The notes: generated by a model from the letters alone, not told the origin. DNA of 64,000 nucleotides from Moryella indoligenes (GCF_030812885.1 NZ_JAUSTO010000009.1:1-64000); one strand, 5' to 3'. Positions 8,276-15,494 are shown, numbered from the stretch's first letter. Numbers and translations are program-made.

Positions 8276-9102
8276 AATGTCTCCTCTGCCTCCTTGAGCT
8301 CTGCGAGCGCCGCCGCATATTCTGCATCATTCGGCCCCTTGCCGTGCCAGCCGACCTGATTCTCCATAAAGGAAATTCCCTTCCCCTTCACAGTCTTCAT
8401 GATAATGGCAGTTGGCATGCCCTTCACGCCTCTCGCCTCCTTAAAAGCAGCGCGCAGAGCGTCAAAATCATTTCCATCCGCCACATTGATCACATGAAAA
8501 TTGAAGGCCTCAAACTTCTTGTCAATCGGATAGGGAGAATTCACCTCTGTGATCGGGCCATCAATCTGAAGATTGTTATTGTCAACAATCACAACAAGAT
8601 TATCGAGCTTTCTGAAGCCGGCGAGCATGGCCGCCTCCCAGACCTCGCCCTCCTCAAGCTCTCCATCGCCGAGCAAAGCATAGACACGATAGGGATCCTT
8701 ATATATCTTCGCGCTGGCAGCCATGCCGACTGCCGCGGAGATCCCCTGGCCCAGCGAACCACTTGACATATCGATGCCCGGCGTATGCTTCATATCCGGA
8801 TGACCCTGCAGATAGGAGCCCGTGTGCCGGAGTGTCAGCAGATCCTCCTTTGGAAGAAAGCCCCGCTCCGCGAGCGTCGCGTAGAGTCCCGGCGCACAGT
8901 GGCCCTTAGAGAGCACAAAGCGATCCCGGTCAGCCTTCTGCGGCTCCTTCGGATCAATATTCATTTCCTCAAAATAGAGATAGGTGAAAAGCTCTGTAGC
9001 TGAGAGCGATCCGCCCGGATGTCCTGACTGTGCCGCATGAATGGAAGCGAGAATTCCCTTACGCACCTCCAGCGCACACTTCTTAAGCTCTTGATTGTCC
9101 AT
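8272..9102 (-). CDS. Transketolase, N-terminal subunit
   Basis: This 276-residue protein is the thiamine-diphosphate-binding half of transketolase. Motifs are SGHPGGSLS, DRFVLSKGHCAPGLYATLAERG (seen in two parts), the Mg/ThDP site LLGDGELEEGEVWEAAM ending at VDNNNLQ, and a C-terminal GKGISFMENQVGWHGKGP. ATG 9102 follows AAAAGGAG with a 7-base gap. Transcription probably starts at the promoter about 100 bases upstream and continues into the C-terminal subunit. Confidence 0.92.
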   Translation of the reverse strand: MDNQELKKCALEVRKGILASIHAAQSGHPGGSLSATELFTYLYFEEMNIDPKEPQKADRDRFVLSKGHCAPGLYATLAERGFLPKEDLLTLRHTGSYLQGHPDMKHTPGIDMSSGSLGQGISAAVGMAASAKIYKDPYRVYALLGDGELEEGEVWEAAMLAGFRKLDNLVVIVDNNNLQIDGPITEVNSPYPIDKKFEAFNFHVINVADGNDFDALRAAFKEARGVKGMPTAIIMKTVKGKGISFMENQVGWHGKGPNDAEYAAALAELKEAEETL

Positions 9103-9200
9103 ACCTTACTCCTTTTCAGCTGCTCTGAAAACATCTGCTGCTTTATGTGACCTGGATGCACCTGTTCTCTGTCTGTACCCGTCATCCTGATTCCTGTCCT

Positions 9201-9229
9201 ATTATAGCCTATAACAAGGAAAATGATAA
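9201..9229 (-). promoter_or_regulatory. Promoter for the transketolase genes
   Basis: The -10 box TATAAT (9201-9206) is perfect. The -35 box TTATCA (9224-9229) sits 17 bp away. The predicted leader is about 90 bases and contains no obvious regulatory structure. Confidence 0.6.
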
Positions 9230-9298
9230 CATTTTCTTTATGGAACAACCCCACTACGGAAAGAGGAGTCCGCCTGCTTGCTATGCCTGCTGCATAAC

Positions 9299-9326
9299 AA
9301 AAACCCCAGAGCATCGCTCTGAGGTT
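9299..9326 (-). terminator. Terminator downstream of the displaced tRNA-Thr 3' half
   Basis: On the minus strand a hairpin with stems AACC/GGTT and CAGAGC/GCTCTG (one mismatch between, loop of three) is followed by TTTTTG. It lies just beyond the attachment-site repeat, so it is probably the original terminator of the chromosomal tRNA transcript before the element inserted. Confidence 0.7.
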
Positions 9327-9331
9327 CTGAT

Positions 9332-9381
9332 CTGAAAGCTTTTGGCCGGACTCGAACCGGCGACCCACGCATTACGAATGC
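9332..9381. repeat. Left attachment-site repeat (3' half of tRNA-Thr)
   Basis: These 50 bases are identical to 15445-15494. They cover the tRNA-Thr 3' half from the anticodon arm to the acceptor end plus a few bases beyond it. The bases that follow (9382 on) do not continue the tRNA, so this is a displaced copy left by integration at the tRNA gene. Together with the right copy it bounds an element of 6,113 bp (repeat to repeat). Confidence 0.85.
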
Positions 9382-9449
9382 CTTCAGAACAACGTATTTA
9401 TAAGGTTTGTAGCTGTTTTGACCACTTTTCTGAACTCTTCAGTTATGAT

Positions 9450-10229
9450 TTACACATCCCAGACTATCAGCGCGCCGCTCTCATCCGTCCGGCAGCAGGC
9501 TCCTTTGCAAGGCCCTGTCTCTGTCAGGTAGTACAGTCTGCCATCCCTCTCCTGCACGCCGGTCAGCATATAGCCATCAGAACCGAAGAGATACCAGCGT
9601 TCCTCGATCAGTGCCCATCTGTCAGCATAATAGGTCTTTGTCGTGTCGGCGTACCACCAGCCCTTTTCATCCTCATGCCATCCGACCGTATAGTATGGAG
9701 TCTGTACCTTTTCTCCATCTGTGATACAAATCGCAGTGTGATGTCTTTCACAAAGCAGGATATCCCCGGCATACAGATACTTATCTGACCGGAGATACTT
9801 TGCCTCTGTCAAAATTTCTGCCCCCGCCCGGCGGAGCACAGCGACCTCATTTCCCGTATACATGTCGGGACTGATCTGCTGCATCTTTTCATCTCCGATC
9901 AGATAACCCACCGCCTTGCAGATTGCTGCCACTCCCGCGGAGCAGTCAGCCTCACAGGGCTTTCTTATCTGTGCCGGATGATATCCCGACATCCTCAACT
10001 CTTGCCAGAAGGTTGTACGCTGGTTCTGATCGTAGCCAATCATGTTGTTGCCCGCCGCCTCTCTTGCCAGCGCCGCGATATACTGCCGCTGCCGCGGCTC
10101 CTTAAAGCGAACGATGTGCGTCCACGGGCGATTGTACCACGGGATCTCCGCCCACTCCTTTCCGGTCTGATCTCCCGCCACACCGCCGCTATATCTGCCG
10201 TGCTCATCGTGACCGCTGTTACTTATCAC
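9450..10229 (-). CDS. Phage endolysin with C-terminal wall-binding repeats
   Basis: This 259-residue protein has the layout of clostridial phage lysins. The N-terminal part (RYSGGVAGDQTGKEWAEIPWYNRPW) leads to a peptidase-like core with a cysteine in CEADCSAGVAAICKAVG and a histidine in ILLCERHHTAICI, a Cys/His arrangement as in NlpC/P60 or CHAP enzymes. The C-terminus holds aromatic-glycine repeats of the choline-binding type (GWWYADTTKTYYADRW, RWYLFGSDGYMLTG). No signal peptide is visible, as expected for a holin-dependent lysin. It is the last gene before the left attachment repeat. I see no holin beside it. It may be intact although the rest of the prophage is broken. Confidence 0.75.
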   Translation of the reverse strand: MISNSGHDEHGRYSGGVAGDQTGKEWAEIPWYNRPWTHIVRFKEPRQRQYIAALAREAAGNNMIGYDQNQRTTFWQELRMSGYHPAQIRKPCEADCSAGVAAICKAVGYLIGDEKMQQISPDMYTGNEVAVLRRAGAEILTEAKYLRSDKYLYAGDILLCERHHTAICITDGEKVQTPYYTVGWHEDEKGWWYADTTKTYYADRWALIEERWYLFGSDGYMLTGVQERDGRLYYLTETGPCKGACCRTDESGALIVWDV

Positions 10230-10241
10230 CTTTTATCCTCC

Positions 10242-10934
10242 TCATAATTTTTTGTACTGATTCTTATAATCATAGTCTTCATGAAGGACCATGATATTCT
10301 TGTATTCCGGCGAAACATCATTGACATTCAACAGCTTCTTAAATATACTGGAATAAAAGAGCTCCAAGATACCGGTATCCGTGACGGGTTGGTTATTTCC
10401 AGCTGCGGCGGACCGGGATTCGGAGCTCTCTTCAAGAGAGGACTCCAAGAAACCGGTATCCGTGACGGGTTGGTTATTTCCAGCTGCGGCGGACCGGAAC
10501 CCGGAGTCCTCTCTTTGCAACTGGACATCCTGCAAATATAACGTATTCGTCCTTGTCTTAACCTTTGCCACAACAATTTCAAAAGCCTTTTCTCCGCCAT
10601 AGGTAACTCGCGCACCAATTACAACCCTGTCATCCTCTGGTTTTTCCTTCCAGTTCTCAATATAAGAAAGCACCTGACCCTTTTCAATTACATCCGGAAC
10701 TGCAGCAAATGCAGCGACTCTGAATCTATTCCCCAACGCATGGCTCATAGCGTCTGTGATGGCTGATTTGTTCAGCTCTACTTCCCCGACAACCGGATTC
10801 CTTGCTTTGTATCCAATCTTTTTATATTCGTTAAGCACCTGTTCGTCCAGCTTGATATTGCTCTTAATGAACTCTTTTCCGGTCAGCGCGTACACCGATT
10901 CCATGTTCCTCACGCGGTCAAAGTTCTCTTCCAA
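10242..10934 (-). CDS. Phage-associated protein with internal 27-residue repeat
   Basis: This 230-residue protein lies between the scaffold remnant and the endolysin. The N-terminal two thirds (TGKEFIKSNIKLDEQVLNEY, AISHAL-like ALGNRFRVAAF, IGARVTYGGEKAFEIVVAKV) resemble domains attached to large phage head-associated proteins, though I cannot name the family with certainty. From about residue 143 a 27-residue unit (SRSAAAGNNQPVTDTG type) occurs twice, with matching DNA repeats. The C-terminus is lysine-rich. It may be a former C-terminal piece of a larger structural protein. The start ATG 10934 lacks a strong ribosome site. Confidence 0.5.
   Translation of the reverse strand: MEENFDRVRNMESVYALTGKEFIKSNIKLDEQVLNEYKKIGYKARNPVVGEVELNKSAITDAMSHALGNRFRVAAFAAVPDVIEKGQVLSYIENWKEKPEDDRVVIGARVTYGGEKAFEIVVAKVKTRTNTLYLQDVQLQREDSGFRSAAAGNNQPVTDTGFLESSLEESSESRSAAAGNNQPVTDTGILELFYSSIFKKLLNVNDVSPEYKNIMVLHEDYDYKNQYKKL
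10362..10497. repeat. Two 55 bp direct repeats inside the phage-associated gene
   Basis: Positions 10362-10416 and 10443-10497 match with one difference (t10370 against a10451). The spacing of 81 bp equals 27 codons, so the duplication keeps the frame. Each unit encodes a copy of the AAAGNNQPVTDTG motif. Confidence 0.9.
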
Positions 10935-10987
10935 CTTGCCATGTTTTTTCTCCTTTGTTTTTAAAGTATAAAATGTAATTTCCCGAC

Positions 10988-11634
10988 TTACCCTCTGATT
11001 CTCTTTGCGATCTCCTCCCGCAGAAGGCTCTCGCCTGCTGCACTCTTCCCGAGTCCCTCAGGTGTCTTTCCCTTAAGCCTCTCCGTGATCGCAGCAGAGA
11101 AGCAGCCGCGGAAGGTCTTTAACGTGTGCTCATAGCTCTTTTCCATTTCTTCCTCGCTTCCGTAATTCAAAAGCTCCGCAAGGCCGATCGGATCGCCGGA
11201 CTCCTGCAGCCTCTTTACTGCCTTCTCCTTAAGCTCCTTCTTAAGGAGCTCCGCCCGAAGCGTCTTAAGCTCTACGTCCTTCTTTTTCTGCTCCTCCTTC
11301 TCTTTCTCCTCCGGCGTCAGCCCTTCAACTCTTTTCTTTTCCGCGGCTTCTGCATCCCACTTCTGCCGCGCGGCCTTGATCGCCGCGTCGATGTCCGACT
11401 GTGTGAAGGTCTTCTCGGGCTCAGCCTTTTTTCGTCTTCTTTCTTTTCCGTGCTCTCAGCCTTCTTTGCGTCATCGGCCTCCTCACTCTTTTCTCCAAAG
11501 AGTGAGTTCATGAACTTCTGAAAGGCGTTAAGCTTCTCCTCTTTACTCCCCGGAGCGCCCTCCGTTCCTCCCGCCGCCACCTGTCCCTCTGTCACGGCCT
11601 TTTCCAGTACCTTCTCGTTACCATCGTTTCCCAT
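10988..11634 (-). pseudogene. Phage scaffolding protein (DUF4355-like), frameshifted
   Basis: The start ATG 11634 follows AAGGAGG. The first part is an acidic, Q/E/K-rich sequence (FQKFMNSLFGEKSEEADDAK). At an A-run near 11428-11433 the frame is lost: GAAAAAAGG would need one more A to continue. In the next frame the protein goes on with AEPEKTFTQSDIDAAIKAAR, a long coiled-coil-like region (EGLTPEEKEKEEQKKKDVEL) and ends with LLREEIAKRIRG at 10988. This helical acidic layout and the C-terminal AELL...GSEEEMEKSYEHTLKTF pattern fit DUF4355-type capsid scaffolds. The downstream major capsid gene expected next is absent. Confidence 0.7.
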
Positions 11635-11659
11635 AGTATCCTCCTTCATTTTTGCAATT

Positions 11660-11693
11660 TAAAACGCCCTCTAACTTAAGTTAAAAGGCGTTT
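11660..11693 (-). terminator. Hairpin terminator ahead of the scaffold remnant
   Basis: AAACGCC (11662-11668) and GGCGTTT (11687-11693) pair around a self-complementary TAACTTAAGTTA. On the minus strand the stem is followed by TTAAATT. It is the second of two hairpins after the 59-residue gene. Confidence 0.5.
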
Positions 11694-11710
11694 AAAGCTC
11701 TGTTTTTGGT

Positions 11711-11738
11711 ATTTTAAAAGCACCCCGGAGGGTGCTTT
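11711..11738 (-). terminator. Hairpin terminator directly after the 59-residue phage gene
   Basis: AAAGCACCC (11717-11725) and GGGTGCTTT (11730-11738) form a 9 bp stem with a four-base loop. On the minus strand it is followed by TAAAAT. It lies 12 bases downstream of the stop at 11751. Confidence 0.55.
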
Positions 11739-11750
11739 GTTACTGAATTA

Positions 11751-11930
11751 TTAACCCAATGTTGGAAGTGTTGCATAGATTTCTTCCAGTCGTCTGTAGG
11801 CGTGCTGCACGTCCTTTGGCGCTTCCGGTGCTAAAATGGATTTAAGGCTGTCAGAGTTTGGGTCGTCTCTAAGCCACGGAAAGACCTTATCTTCCAGCAT
11901 TCTCTCTTCTTTTGTCGGCATACGCATCAT
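11751..11930 (-). CDS. Small phage protein (59 aa), unknown
   Basis: ATG 11930 overlaps the stop of the preceding gene by 4 bases (ATGA), which supports translation. The 59-residue product reads MMRMPTKEERMLEDKVFPWL, RDDPNSDSLKSILAPEAPKD and ends HAYRRLEEIYATLPTLG. It is a soluble, mostly helical small protein. Two hairpins follow. I do not recognise the family. Its position between the head-morphogenesis remnant and the scaffold gene fits the small connector-type genes found there in tailed phages. Confidence 0.6.
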   Translation of the reverse strand: MMRMPTKEERMLEDKVFPWLRDDPNSDSLKSILAPEAPKDVQHAYRRLEEIYATLPTLG

Positions 11931-12243
11931 TTCAGCACACCTCCTATCAGTCTTGCAAGCTCTGCGTCCTTAAGCTCTCCGCGCTCCATTAGCACTTTGC
12001 CATCTGCCACAAGCTCATTCAAATTTTCTCTTTCAGTGCCGGAGTAAGCATTCCTGCTTACAACTCGTGCTACATAAAGAGGATCTTTGGCTCTCTGAGT
12101 CTTGACATACTTCCTCAAGTCTTCCTCAAGCACACTCTTTGCTGTCTCGATCGTACCATACTTTTCGCGGCTTGTGTTATAAAATCTTTCGACCACCTCC
12201 CAGTGATCCTTGTGCGTGAACTCATGCAGGAATATCTCTCCTG
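11927..12243 (-). pseudogene. Phage head-morphogenesis (MuF-type) C-terminal fragment with HExxH motif
   Basis: From about 12243 the sequence reads EIFLHEFTHKDHWEVVERFY, a zincin-type HExxH (HEFTH), then KYGTIETAKSVLEEDLRKYV, LNELVADGKVLMERG and LARLIGGVLK to the stop at 11927. Metallopeptidase-like modules with such ends are common at the C-terminus of MuF-type or other large phage structural proteins. The upstream part is gone: the DNA joins directly to terminase sequence in a different frame, and the portal gene that should lie between is missing. This indicates an internal deletion of several kilobases. Confidence 0.6.
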
Positions 12244-12795
12244 TTCTCTTCAAAGAAGGCAAGCGCTGTCTTCTCATGCTCCTCATCGTCAAGATCTGTG
12301 TAGAGCTCCTCCCACTTCTTCCAGAGCTCATACTCCTTTGAAAAGGAGAGCACAGCCTTATACTTGATCGCCCGGTACCCCGGATTCTTTAAGGTGTGTG
12401 CAAGGAGCGAGTCATAGTGTAAGAGCGTCCCGATGTAGATGATATCCGTATAGCTGTCTCCGGCCTTTGAGACAGCTTTTAAGAACCAGTTCTCAAGCTT
12501 TCTTCGCTGCTCCATCGTCCTGACGTTTTCATCGTTCTCGATGTCGTCAAGCACCAGAAGATCAGGTCTCCAGTTCCTGTGCTTTCTTCCTCTGATCTTC
12601 TTTCCGGAGCCTATCGCCTCGATTTTTATGTTCGTGCCGGTCACGAGCACGTTTGAGCGCCACACCTTCCCCGCAGGTCTCCGAAGTCCTCCCGGAGAAA
12701 GCCAATCTCCTCAAACTCCACGCGGATGTTTTCAAGAAAGCCCTCCGCCTGCTCTGAGGAGTCGGAGATAATGATGGGATAATGCTTATACTGGA
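12244..12795 (-). pseudogene. Phage terminase large subunit, internal fragment
   Basis: Upstream sequence HYPIIISDSSEQAEGFLENI and REDFGDLRG, then SNVLVTGTNIKIEAIGSG and the Walker B-type LLVLDDIENDENVRTMEQRR, belong to the ATPase part of a large terminase. Between DLRG and the next block one A is missing (GGGGAAGGTG), giving a frameshift near 12668. The 5' end, with Walker A, is cut off by the IS3-family insertion. The 3' end stops homology at ALAFFEEN, where it fuses to the head-protein fragment. The nuclease domain is therefore absent, and the gene is dead. Confidence 0.8.
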
Positions 12796-12876
12796 GCTAG
12801 CATATAAATAGTACAAAATAAGGATGACCTTTTCCCTGTTAATCATGTACCATGAAAGGACAGGAGGGAATGGGCC

Positions 12877-13170
12877 ATGGCAAAAGGAACAGCGTACACA
12901 CAACAGTTCAAGGAGGATGCCGTTCGATACAAGAAGGAGCATCCAGAGCTGTCCTACCAGGCAGCAGCAAGCAACCTCAACATCAGCATCTCCGCTCTGA
13001 AGACCTGGATCAAGAAGTCAAAGGAGAACGAAGGAAAAGTCCCAACCCGGGGGACTGGCAACTATTCCAGCGACGAGGCAAAGGAAATCGCCAGGCTGCA
13101 GCGAGAACTTCGTGATGCCAAGGATGCGCTTGAAGTATTAAAAAAAGCCATCGGTGTCCTGGGAAACTGA
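12877..13170 (+). CDS. IS3-family transposase OrfA
   Basis: This 97-residue helix-turn-helix protein (YTQQFKEDAVRYKKEHPELS, YQAAASNLNISISALKTWIK) has a C-terminal leucine-zipper-like stretch (ARLQRELRDAKDALEVLKKA). It binds the IS ends and, in this family, is also the N-terminal part of the OrfAB transposase. Start ATG 12877 follows AGGAGGGAATGGGCC. Near its end, TTA followed by six A and G (A-run 13140-13146) is a classic slippery site. Confidence 0.85.
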   Translation: MAKGTAYTQQFKEDAVRYKKEHPELSYQAAASNLNISISALKTWIKKSKENEGKVPTRGTGNYSSDEAKEIARLQRELRDAKDALEVLKKAIGVLGN

Positions 13171-13202
13171 CACTGGCCGTCTACACAGCAACTGCTGAAT
13201 AC

Positions 13203-14087
13203 GTGGAGGAAGTACATCAGTCTCCGGTGAAACACCGGGTCTCTGTCAGCGGGATACTGAAGTATCTTGGTGTTTCACGCTCCGGTTATAATCCCTGGAA
13301 GAAACGTGAGCCTTCCGATACTGAAAAGCGTCGGGAAGCTATGAAACAGAAAATCCAGGAAATATATGATAAATCTCATCAAAACTACGGGGCGCCCAAA
13401 ATCACAAAGCAGCTAAATAAGGATGGAGAAGCAATCGCAGAACGGACTGTTGGAATCTACATGCGCCAGATGGGAATCAAAGCCCAGTGGATCAAGCCGT
13501 TTACCCATACCACTATTGATCCTGATTTCAGTTTAAAACTGAAAAACATACTGGATGAGCAATTCAATCCAGAGGAGCCGAATGCAGTGTGGGTCTCTGA
13601 TATCACCTACATTGTTACGGTCAATGGTTTTGTGTACCTGACCAGCATTATGAATCTGTTTTCACGAAAAATCATCGGCTGGATTCTTAGCAGAACACTC
13701 CATGCGCAGCACGTCGTTGATTGTGTCAATCTTGCAAAGCAGAAACGACGCATTGATAAGCCGCTCGTTTTTCATAATGATCGCGGAACACAGTACGTTT
13801 CAGATGCCTTCAAGGAAGCAACAGTTGATTTCATAAACAGTTACTCCAAAAAGGGATATCCCTGGGATAACGCATGCATAGAGTCCTTCCATGCGCTAAT
13901 CAAAAGAGAATGGCTCAATCGCTTTGTGATTCTTGATTATCAGCGTGCTTACCGTCTTGTATTCGAATATATAGAGACGTTCTACAACACGGTAAGGATT
14001 CATAGCCACTGTAATTATCTATCGCCGGATCAGTATGAGGAGGAATTCCTGGAGAAACTGGAGAAATCACTCAAAATTGCGGGCTGA
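13203..14087 (+). CDS. IS3-family transposase OrfB (DDE)
   Basis: This 294-residue integrase-core protein has an HTH_21-like region (QKIQEIYDKSHQNYGAPKIT) and the DDE triad in WVSDITYI, FHNDRGTQYVSD and NACIESFHALIKREW. It lies in the -1 frame relative to OrfA. That frame is open from the A-run at 13140-13146 through to 13203 with no stop, so a -1 slip on the heptamer would give an OrfAB fusion of about 390 residues, the active transposase in this family. The ATG at 13203 is probably not the main start. Confidence 0.88.
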   Translation: MEEVHQSPVKHRVSVSGILKYLGVSRSGYNPWKKREPSDTEKRREAMKQKIQEIYDKSHQNYGAPKITKQLNKDGEAIAERTVGIYMRQMGIKAQWIKPFTHTTIDPDFSLKLKNILDEQFNPEEPNAVWVSDITYIVTVNGFVYLTSIMNLFSRKIIGWILSRTLHAQHVVDCVNLAKQKRRIDKPLVFHNDRGTQYVSDAFKEATVDFINSYSKKGYPWDNACIESFHALIKREWLNRFVILDYQRAYRLVFEYIETFYNTVRIHSHCNYLSPDQYEEEFLEKLEKSLKIAG

Positions 14088-14199
14088 ATATCATTACATA
14101 GGAGCAAGGTCATTTTTAACTTGTACTTTTTCTTGACATAGGACCATTTGTGAAGTAGTGAGGAAAGTAGGCGCGGCCGAAGAACTCAAGGTCTAATCA

Positions 14200-14399
14200 T
14201 TATTCGTTCTCCTCATATATCCATGATGGATCTTCATCAATCTCATTCTCTTCTGCCACCATCTCTTCCATCAAACACTTCTGAACTTCGCGATCAAATG
14301 CGTGATCTGGGGCGGTGTCAGCCATAGTACTAATCGCAAGTCCGACATCATGTAGATATCCCCCTGTGATCTTTCCCGTACTCTCTGCAATCCTTATCT
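14200..14399 (-). pseudogene. Unknown phage or element gene fragment
   Basis: An open frame ending at TAA 14200 encodes KIRIAESTGKITGGYLHDVG, LAISTMADTAPDHAFDREVQ and an acidic tail ending IDEDPSWIYEENE. Composition is natural, but no good start is visible and the upstream end overlaps the beginning of dinD on the other strand. I do not recognise the family. It is probably the 3' part of an element gene cut by the rearrangement next to the IS. Confidence 0.4.
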
Positions 14400-14421
14400 T
14401 ACGATAGCAGGAGCAATCGAA

Positions 14422-15369
14422 ATGAACAATTTAGAAAAGTACAGCGAAAACACATTTGACCGTATCAAGCACATCAATAAATACGGACAGGAATTTTGGT
14501 ATGCAAGAGAACTGCAGAAAGTTCTTGAATATGTGCAATGGAGAAGATTTTCGGAAGCTATAGAACGCGCAAAAATATCCTGTTCCGAAAGTGGTTTTGA
14601 CGTTTCTGACCATTTTGCCGACGTCGGCAAAATGCTACATTTAGGTGTCGCTGATCGAGAAATACAAGATATAGAACTTTCTCGTTATGCCTGCTACCTT
14701 ATTGTCATGAACGGAGACCCTCGCAAAGAAGTTATCGCTCTCGGGCAATCTTACTTCGCAGTGAAGACCCGGCAGCAGGAACTCATAGATAACTATGAGC
14801 AGCTCAGCGAAGATCAGAAGCGCATGGCCATTCGAAAAGAAATGAAACACCACAACAGACAGCTCGCCGATGCCGCGCATAATGCAGGGGTTATTGATCC
14901 TAAAGATTATGCTATCTTCCAGAATTACGGTTACATGGGTTTATATGGCGGTTTGAAAGCACAGGATATCAGAGAGCGCCGTGGTTTGAAGCCAAAGAAA
15001 AACATTCTTGACTACATGGGCAGCACGGAGCTGGCTGCAAACCTCTTTCGCGCCACTCAGACCGAAGAAAAGCTGCGCCGGGAGAATATTCAGGGCAAAG
15101 CCGCTGCCAATCAAACCCATTTTAAGGTCGGACAAAAAGTACGAGAAACCATTAAAGAGCTCGGCGGCACTATGCCAGAGAATCTCTCCACCCCAAGCAA
15201 AAGCATTCACCACCGACGCGCGCGCCAAGACAAAAGCAAAACTAAAAAAACTGGGAGCCTGACGGCTTCCTTTTTTGTCCGTATGAGGCACTTTTTCCTG
15301 ACCCCTTTTCTGACCCCACGAGGGTTCAAAAAGCCCCCCTCTGACCCCTTTTTGACCCCACACATTTGA
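14422..15369 (+). CDS. dinD: DNA damage-inducible protein D-like protein, C-terminus probably frameshifted
   Basis: The first 260 residues are DinD: FDRIKHINKYGQEFWYAREL, a BRO-like N-terminal region, DVSDHFADVGKM, LSRYACYLIVMNGDPRKEV, QSYFAVKTRQQELI, FQNYGYMGLYGGL and STELAANLFRATQTEEKLRR, ending with KELGGTMPENL. E. coli DinD has about 274 residues. Here the frame runs on to 315 residues through an intrinsic terminator (15253-15276) and the TGACCCC repeats. One base out of frame, a lysine-rich end (ARAKTKAKLKKLGA) stops at TGA 15260-15262, right at the terminator, so a frameshift near 15205 is likely. The family is SOS-induced in E. coli; its function is poorly understood. It is cargo near the right attachment site. 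Confidence 0.85.
   Translation: MNNLEKYSENTFDRIKHINKYGQEFWYARELQKVLEYVQWRRFSEAIERAKISCSESGFDVSDHFADVGKMLHLGVADREIQDIELSRYACYLIVMNGDPRKEVIALGQSYFAVKTRQQELIDNYEQLSEDQKRMAIRKEMKHHNRQLADAAHNAGVIDPKDYAIFQNYGYMGLYGGLKAQDIRERRGLKPKKNILDYMGSTELAANLFRATQTEEKLRRENIQGKAAANQTHFKVGQKVRETIKELGGTMPENLSTPSKSIHHRRARQDKSKTKKTGSLTASFFVRMRHFFLTPFLTPRGFKKPPSDPFLTPHI
15253..15276 (+). terminator. Intrinsic terminator for dinD
   Basis: GGGAGCC (15253-15259) and GGCTTCC (15264-15270) pair with one G-T, then six T (15271-15276). It overlaps the alternative stop of dinD, which supports the shorter protein end. Confidence 0.8.
15299..15359. repeat. Four TGACCCC repeats in two helically phased pairs
   Basis: TGACCCC occurs at 15299-15305, 15311-15317, 15342-15348 and 15353-15359, giving spacings of 12, 31 and 11 bp. 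A related TGACCAC follows at 15367. Similar paired motifs lie at 9419-9437 just inside the left attachment repeat. The position and phasing fit arm-type sites for a tyrosine integrase. Confidence 0.6.
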
Positions 15370-15395
15370 CCACGTTTTACCGCATTTTACCGCAT

Positions 15396-15430
15396 ATAAA
15401 AAACCACGGAACCCTTATGTTTCCGTGGTT
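15396..15430 (-). terminator. Terminator downstream of the tRNA cluster
   Basis: AACCACGGAA (15402-15411) and TTCCGTGGTT (15421-15430) form a perfect 10 bp stem. On the minus strand it is followed by TTTTATAT. It ends transcripts from the tRNA genes; it belongs to the inserted element and replaces the displaced terminator at 9299. Confidence 0.8.
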
Positions 15431-15444
15431 TTCTCTTAAAAACA

Positions 15445-15494
15445 CTGAAAGCTTTTGGCCGGACTCGAACCGGCGACCCACGCATTACGAATGC
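15445..15494. repeat. Right attachment-site repeat, inside intact tRNA-Thr
   Basis: This is the second copy of the 50 bp repeat at 9332-9381 (offset 6,113 bp). Here it forms the 3' part of a complete tRNA-Thr gene, so integration restored the tRNA, as usual for tRNA-targeting elements. Confidence 0.85.

Larger units (their letters stand above)
12798..14137 (+). mobile_element. IS3-family insertion sequence (approximate ends)
   Basis: The element carries orfA and orfB (below) and has inverted ends: left AGTACAAAATAAGGATGACC from 12810, right (minus strand) AGTACAAGTTAAAAATGACC from 14127. These agree at about 16 of 20 positions. Outside these the ends diverge, so the limits given are approximate; a TAG trinucleotide on both sides may be the target duplication. 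It interrupts the phage terminase gene. Coding sequence and ends look intact, so it may be active. Confidence 0.75.

Noticed and set aside
7187..8359. Long plus-strand open frame opposite the transketolase genes
   Set aside because: The minus strand encodes well-conserved transketolase; the opposite frame is a high-GC codon-bias shadow.
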